DNA of 64,000 nt from Turritopsis dohrnii (lineage: Eukaryota; Cnidaria; Hydrozoa; Anthoathecata; Oceaniidae), in NCBI GenBank assembly GCA_027922465.2, contig BQMF02000231.1, forward strand, positions 1 through 64,000. Direction: 5' to 3'. The translations under genes and the position numbers were made by a program. The notes under the pieces were generated by a model, which was given only the letters and a program-made list of their open reading frames with translations, did no database searches and was not told where the DNA came from. Of this stretch, positions 61,064 through 64,000 are shown piece after piece. The first letter of the stretch is position 1. The number at the start of each line of letters is the position of its first letter.

Positions 61064-62773
61064 ATGGGTGATGATTTTGAAAGCCCCATGGAATTGTCTC
61101 AGGGTAAAACATTATTTTTTTTAAACGATCTATTAAAGTAATAAAAAATACTTAAAGCTTATTGATTTCATTTTAGGGACAGAAGATAGACTTTTAGGAA
61201 AAGGTAAAAATTTTTGTTTCAGATGAAGATTTCTGCAGAACTTTCATGGATGTCTCAGGCTTTTCTGTATGCTATCGTTATAACATCATCCTTTCCTTCA
61301 ATAGATACTGATGGCATAGTAGATCCAGAAACGAGTAAGGATTTTTATTGAAACTACTTTGGTTTTCGATGTTTCCAATTTGTTTTTTCTTCATTTTTTT
61401 CCTTTTAAGTATATTATGAAGTTTATGACACCTACTTTTTAAACCTTTTTTTATTTAGATGCTTCTTCAACAGCTAATAGTAAGGGTCAATATACATTAA
61501 TGTCTCCTTTCCATATGTTGTAACTTTTACAATATCCTTATATATACTACTTTTTCAATGATGTATTTGCGCTTTATGCTGCCATTATAACATCATTCTT
61601 CCTTCATTAGATACTGGTAATGAAGATAATGTTGAACAGGGTAAGGATATGAGAGCTAGACCGGAAAAGCACACTAATTTGTTTATAATATATTGTGGAT
61701 TTCTGTATGCTGTTATTATTACATCTTCTTTCACTCTATTTGATATAGATACCAGTGAGACACTTAAAAAGAGTAAGGATTATTATTTGAATTGCGTTTT
61801 TATGTTCTATCCATATAGTTGCTTTCAAGTGTATGGGATTTTTGTATGACAGTCACTTTTTAATTTTTTTATATTTAGATGAAGCTTTACCAACAGCTGA
61901 TAGTAAGAGTTGATACACATTAATGTTCCATTGTTAGTGCCACATGTTTTTACTTTTACAATCACTTTATTACATTTCATTTAGTTGCATCATCATCATC
62001 GTCGTCAATAGCTGGAAGTAAGCAATATTTTTGTTTCATTGAAAGATTTGAGAAGTAAATCATATTATTCTTATTCTTAATGTATTTCCATGTTTAACAT
62101 TTTCATTTTCTTTGTCAGATTCTACACCTAATGATGGTGGTGAAAGAGGTAAGGATTTCAATCAGAATTCATTTCAATTTGTTTGAAGATGTAGTATTTG
62201 TAACCTGGGAATTTTGTATGAACATTACTAACATAATAACTTCTTCATATTTATTGATGTTTCATTACATGTCACAATTTTCTCAATCCTCTTATGTCAT
62301 TTCATTTAGCCATCGCTACATCATCTAAAAAGGGTAATACCTCTTATGATTTTAAGCTAAACAAGGTATTTGGCCTAGATTTGTGTCTTAATTGCCTTTT
62401 GTTTTTGCTTTTTTATAGACTCTCAAGCTACAGCACGTATGTTTCTCATTATAGATATTTTCAAATTTTACATGTACTTTTTCACTAACAGAAACTATTT
62501 CTACTATTTATTGTAGATACTTTCAAATCCTTTCTCACCTACCGCCATACGCATCCCGGCCCCCGGTCTCAGGCTGCGTATCGAAAATGGAAGAGTCTCG
62601 GGGGTCGGGATCATCCACAATTCAGGTGGAAAAAAAATCCAAAAAAATTCAAAAAAAATCATGATGCAACAACAGCTGTCTCTGTCGAGCAAAAGAATGA
62701 CCATGTAGTGCCTGAGAGCAGGCACACGATCTATAATAATTTTGCACCTTCAGTTTTCAATGTATTTAAGTGA
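61064..62773 (+). CDS. Micro-exon gene: 12 exons, ten of them 18-33 nt, encoding 185 residues
   Basis: Exons: 61064-61103, 61177-61203, 61305-61334, 61459-61479, 61611-61640, 61749-61772, 61879-61902, 61985-62017, 62119-62148, 62310-62333, 62419-62436, 62517-62773. Lengths: 40, 27, 30, 21, 30, 24, 24, 33, 30, 24, 18 and 257 nt. Every internal exon is a multiple of three and every junction is phase 1. Donors are mostly GTAAGG/A/C; acceptors end in TAG or CAG. Introns are 73-161 nt. An in-frame TAA nine bases upstream fixes the start. The first 100 residues (MGDDFESPMELSQ...) are about half S, T, N, D and E. The terminal exon is basic (YRKWKSLGG, KKNPKKFKKN). No signal peptide or membrane segment. 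The function is unknown and no family is recognised. It lies 680 nt after RepHel on the same strand. Confidence 0.7.
61305..61984 (+). repeat. Tandemly duplicated exon-intron modules within the micro-exon gene
   Basis: Exons 4 and 7 are paralogous, including intron flanks: TTTAG|ATGCTTCTTCAACAGCTAATA and TTTAG|ATGAAGCTTTACCAACAGCTGATA. Both are followed by GTAAG, then TATACATTAATGT or TACACATTAATGT. Exons 3, 5 and 6 start ATACTGA, ATACTGG and ATACCAG after related introns (TATGCT...TTATAACATCAT...TAG for exons 3 and 5, and TATGCT...TTATTACATCTTC...TAG for exon 6). Confidence 0.75.
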
Positions 62774-62944
62774 CCTTAAAAGTTTTAATTGAAAATTGAA
62801 TTGAATATTTGAATTTGATTATTTGATTTGATGATTTAATTTTATTTGAATATTTGATAATTGATAATTGATTTCATCCGTGCAGCTTTACACCAAAAAA
62901 TAATGATAGTCACTTAAATGCGTTGAAAACTGAAGGTGGTACTA
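62743..62944. repeat. Inverted repeat spanning the end of the terminal exon
   Basis: ACCTTCAGTTTTCAATG and TATTTAAGTGAC on the left return inverted as GTCACTTAAATG and CGTTGAAAACTGAAGGT on the right, with about 135 bases of AT-rich, TTGAT-rich sequence between. The last codons and the stop of the micro-exon gene lie in the left arm. Confidence 0.75.
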
Positions 62945-63328
62945 AACTGTTAATTTGTTTATTTAGAATATTGAATTATTATTTAGAATATATAGTTGTT
63001 AGTAGATTTCTTATGTTTACTTATTCTATCACAGTATCCTTGCAGACTATTTGCTTATCATTAGTTCATTTTTGTCTATCAATGAGTTAAAGTTGAAGTT
63101 AATGTTGTTAATGTTTTTTGAATGAAAGTTAAGTTCATTGAATCGAGATTGTATGTGTTGTTGGTTATCTTTACGTTTTCTTTAGAGTATTGGTTTTGGT
63201 GGAGATTGAAATCATATTTATTGTACAGCAAAACTCCACTGTGTTTAGTTATGTCTGTCACTCTATCAATTAGTGTTGCATTAGTGTCCAACAGAAATTT
63301 TACAATTTTAAAAATATTCTTTCCATTT
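62945..63328. other. No gene seen
   Basis: AT-rich. An 81-residue plus-strand frame at 63122-63367 runs into the MITE and is not supported. Confidence 0.5.
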
Positions 63329-63436
63329 AGCACATTAAAAAATATCTGCGAAGGAGTGCATTTCTAAAGAAACCTACATATTTTCACTGAGGATGCTCTC
63401 CATCACAGTGTTTGTTTGATGATTTTGCACACTGGG
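63329..63436. mobile_element. MITE (CCCAGT family), copy 4
   Basis: CACATTAAAAAATATCTGCGAAGG at the left and GATGATTTTGCACACTGGG at the right. It matches copies 1 and 3, including GAAGGAGTGCATTTCT. Confidence 0.7.
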
Positions 63437-64000
63437 TTACAGATCTGCTAACTTACTTTTTGATTACATTTACAGATTGCCAGCAACGAATTATTGCAGA
63501 CAACGTCCGTATCCATTGCTCATGATATTTACTTCATCAAACATTTTGTCTATGCGAAGTTCGAAATAATATCGTTATCGTTACCTCACCAACTTATTTT
63601 GCAAGTTCGATGATGTATGAAATGGCTGTTTAAATGTCGTAGAAAATGGTTAATGCTTAATCAAAACGTTATTTAATACACCTTTCTGATGAACATATTT
63701 TGTTGTAATTACGATAACTAATAATTTATAAAATATATGCCTTTGCTGACTACAACAGACACGCATTCTTTATTAGCACCTGTAAAAACCTTTTACACTG
63801 GATGCAGGTCTTTTTGAACAGGGTTTTTGAAAAAGTTTTGGTGGGATCTGTGATACTAAGATATTTTTTATGTTATCTTATGGTTTTTAAATCTGAATTT
63901 CTGTTGCTGTTCTACGAAACCTGAACCTGTATTATTGTATCACTCTTTTTACCTCAGACACTGCCAGAACCTTATTTTCATGGGCTTTTAATATTATTCT
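63437..64000. other. No gene seen
   Basis: No frame, repeat or structure that I can support. Confidence 0.5.

Noticed and set aside
61223..61240. A further micro-exon after TTTCAG at 61217-61222
   Set aside because: It would leave a 19-nt intron after exon 2, too short to splice, and no donor follows in a usable phase.

Overview
The window reads as AT-rich, intron-bearing animal nuclear DNA. It holds non-LTR retrotransposons, a DIRS-like element, a CACTA-type DNA transposon, a Helitron, mariner and pogo relics, tRNA-derived repeats and many foldback MITEs. There is no operon structure, and introns are short (73-161 nt) with GT-AG borders. The mix of families, especially the tyrosine-recombinase element ORF1 at 290-880, recalls cnidarian genomes. 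That assignment is from memory of the families and is not proven. No conserved single-copy host gene was recognised.

Layout. 290-880(-) is a retroelement ORF1 relic. About 1965-2194(-) is the 5' end of a Helitron related to the one at 55 kb. 2442-9301 is a nearly complete CACTA/EnSpm-like transposon with a spliced transposase and a second spliced gene, each with one visible disabling lesion. A pogo/Tigger transposase tail follows at 9.4-9.8 kb. 12.1-15.5 kb(-) is a non-LTR element. 16.5-17.25 kb is a mariner end fused to a THAP fragment. 18.26-25.41 kb is a DNA element with AAGACGTCTT subterminal repeats, split by a CR1-like LINE (19.0-23.9 kb, -). 25.4-26.4 kb is a LINE reverse transcriptase tail. 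29.5-33.1 kb(-) is a DIRS-like element whose RT core is deleted in frame. 33.9-35.95 kb is a tRNA-related satellite with an exact 168-bp period, followed by a 76-nt tRNA-like sequence. 36-55 kb is gene-poor, with MITEs, repeats, an endonuclease-domain relic, a SINE and a few doubtful exons.

55.0-60.9 kb holds a Helitron whose two-exon RepHel gene (1,473 residues) is open from start to stop and keeps its Rep and helicase motifs.

The most unusual object is at 61064-62773(+), just downstream. Ten consecutive internal exons of only 18-33 nt, all in the same phase and all multiples of three, join a 40-nt first exon to a 257-nt terminal exon. Spliced together they give an uninterrupted 185-residue reading frame. 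Several exon-intron modules are visibly duplicates of one another, and one intron carries a short fragment matching the adjacent Helitron helicase gene. This is a micro-exon gene, an architecture best known from schistosomes, here next to or inside a Helitron.
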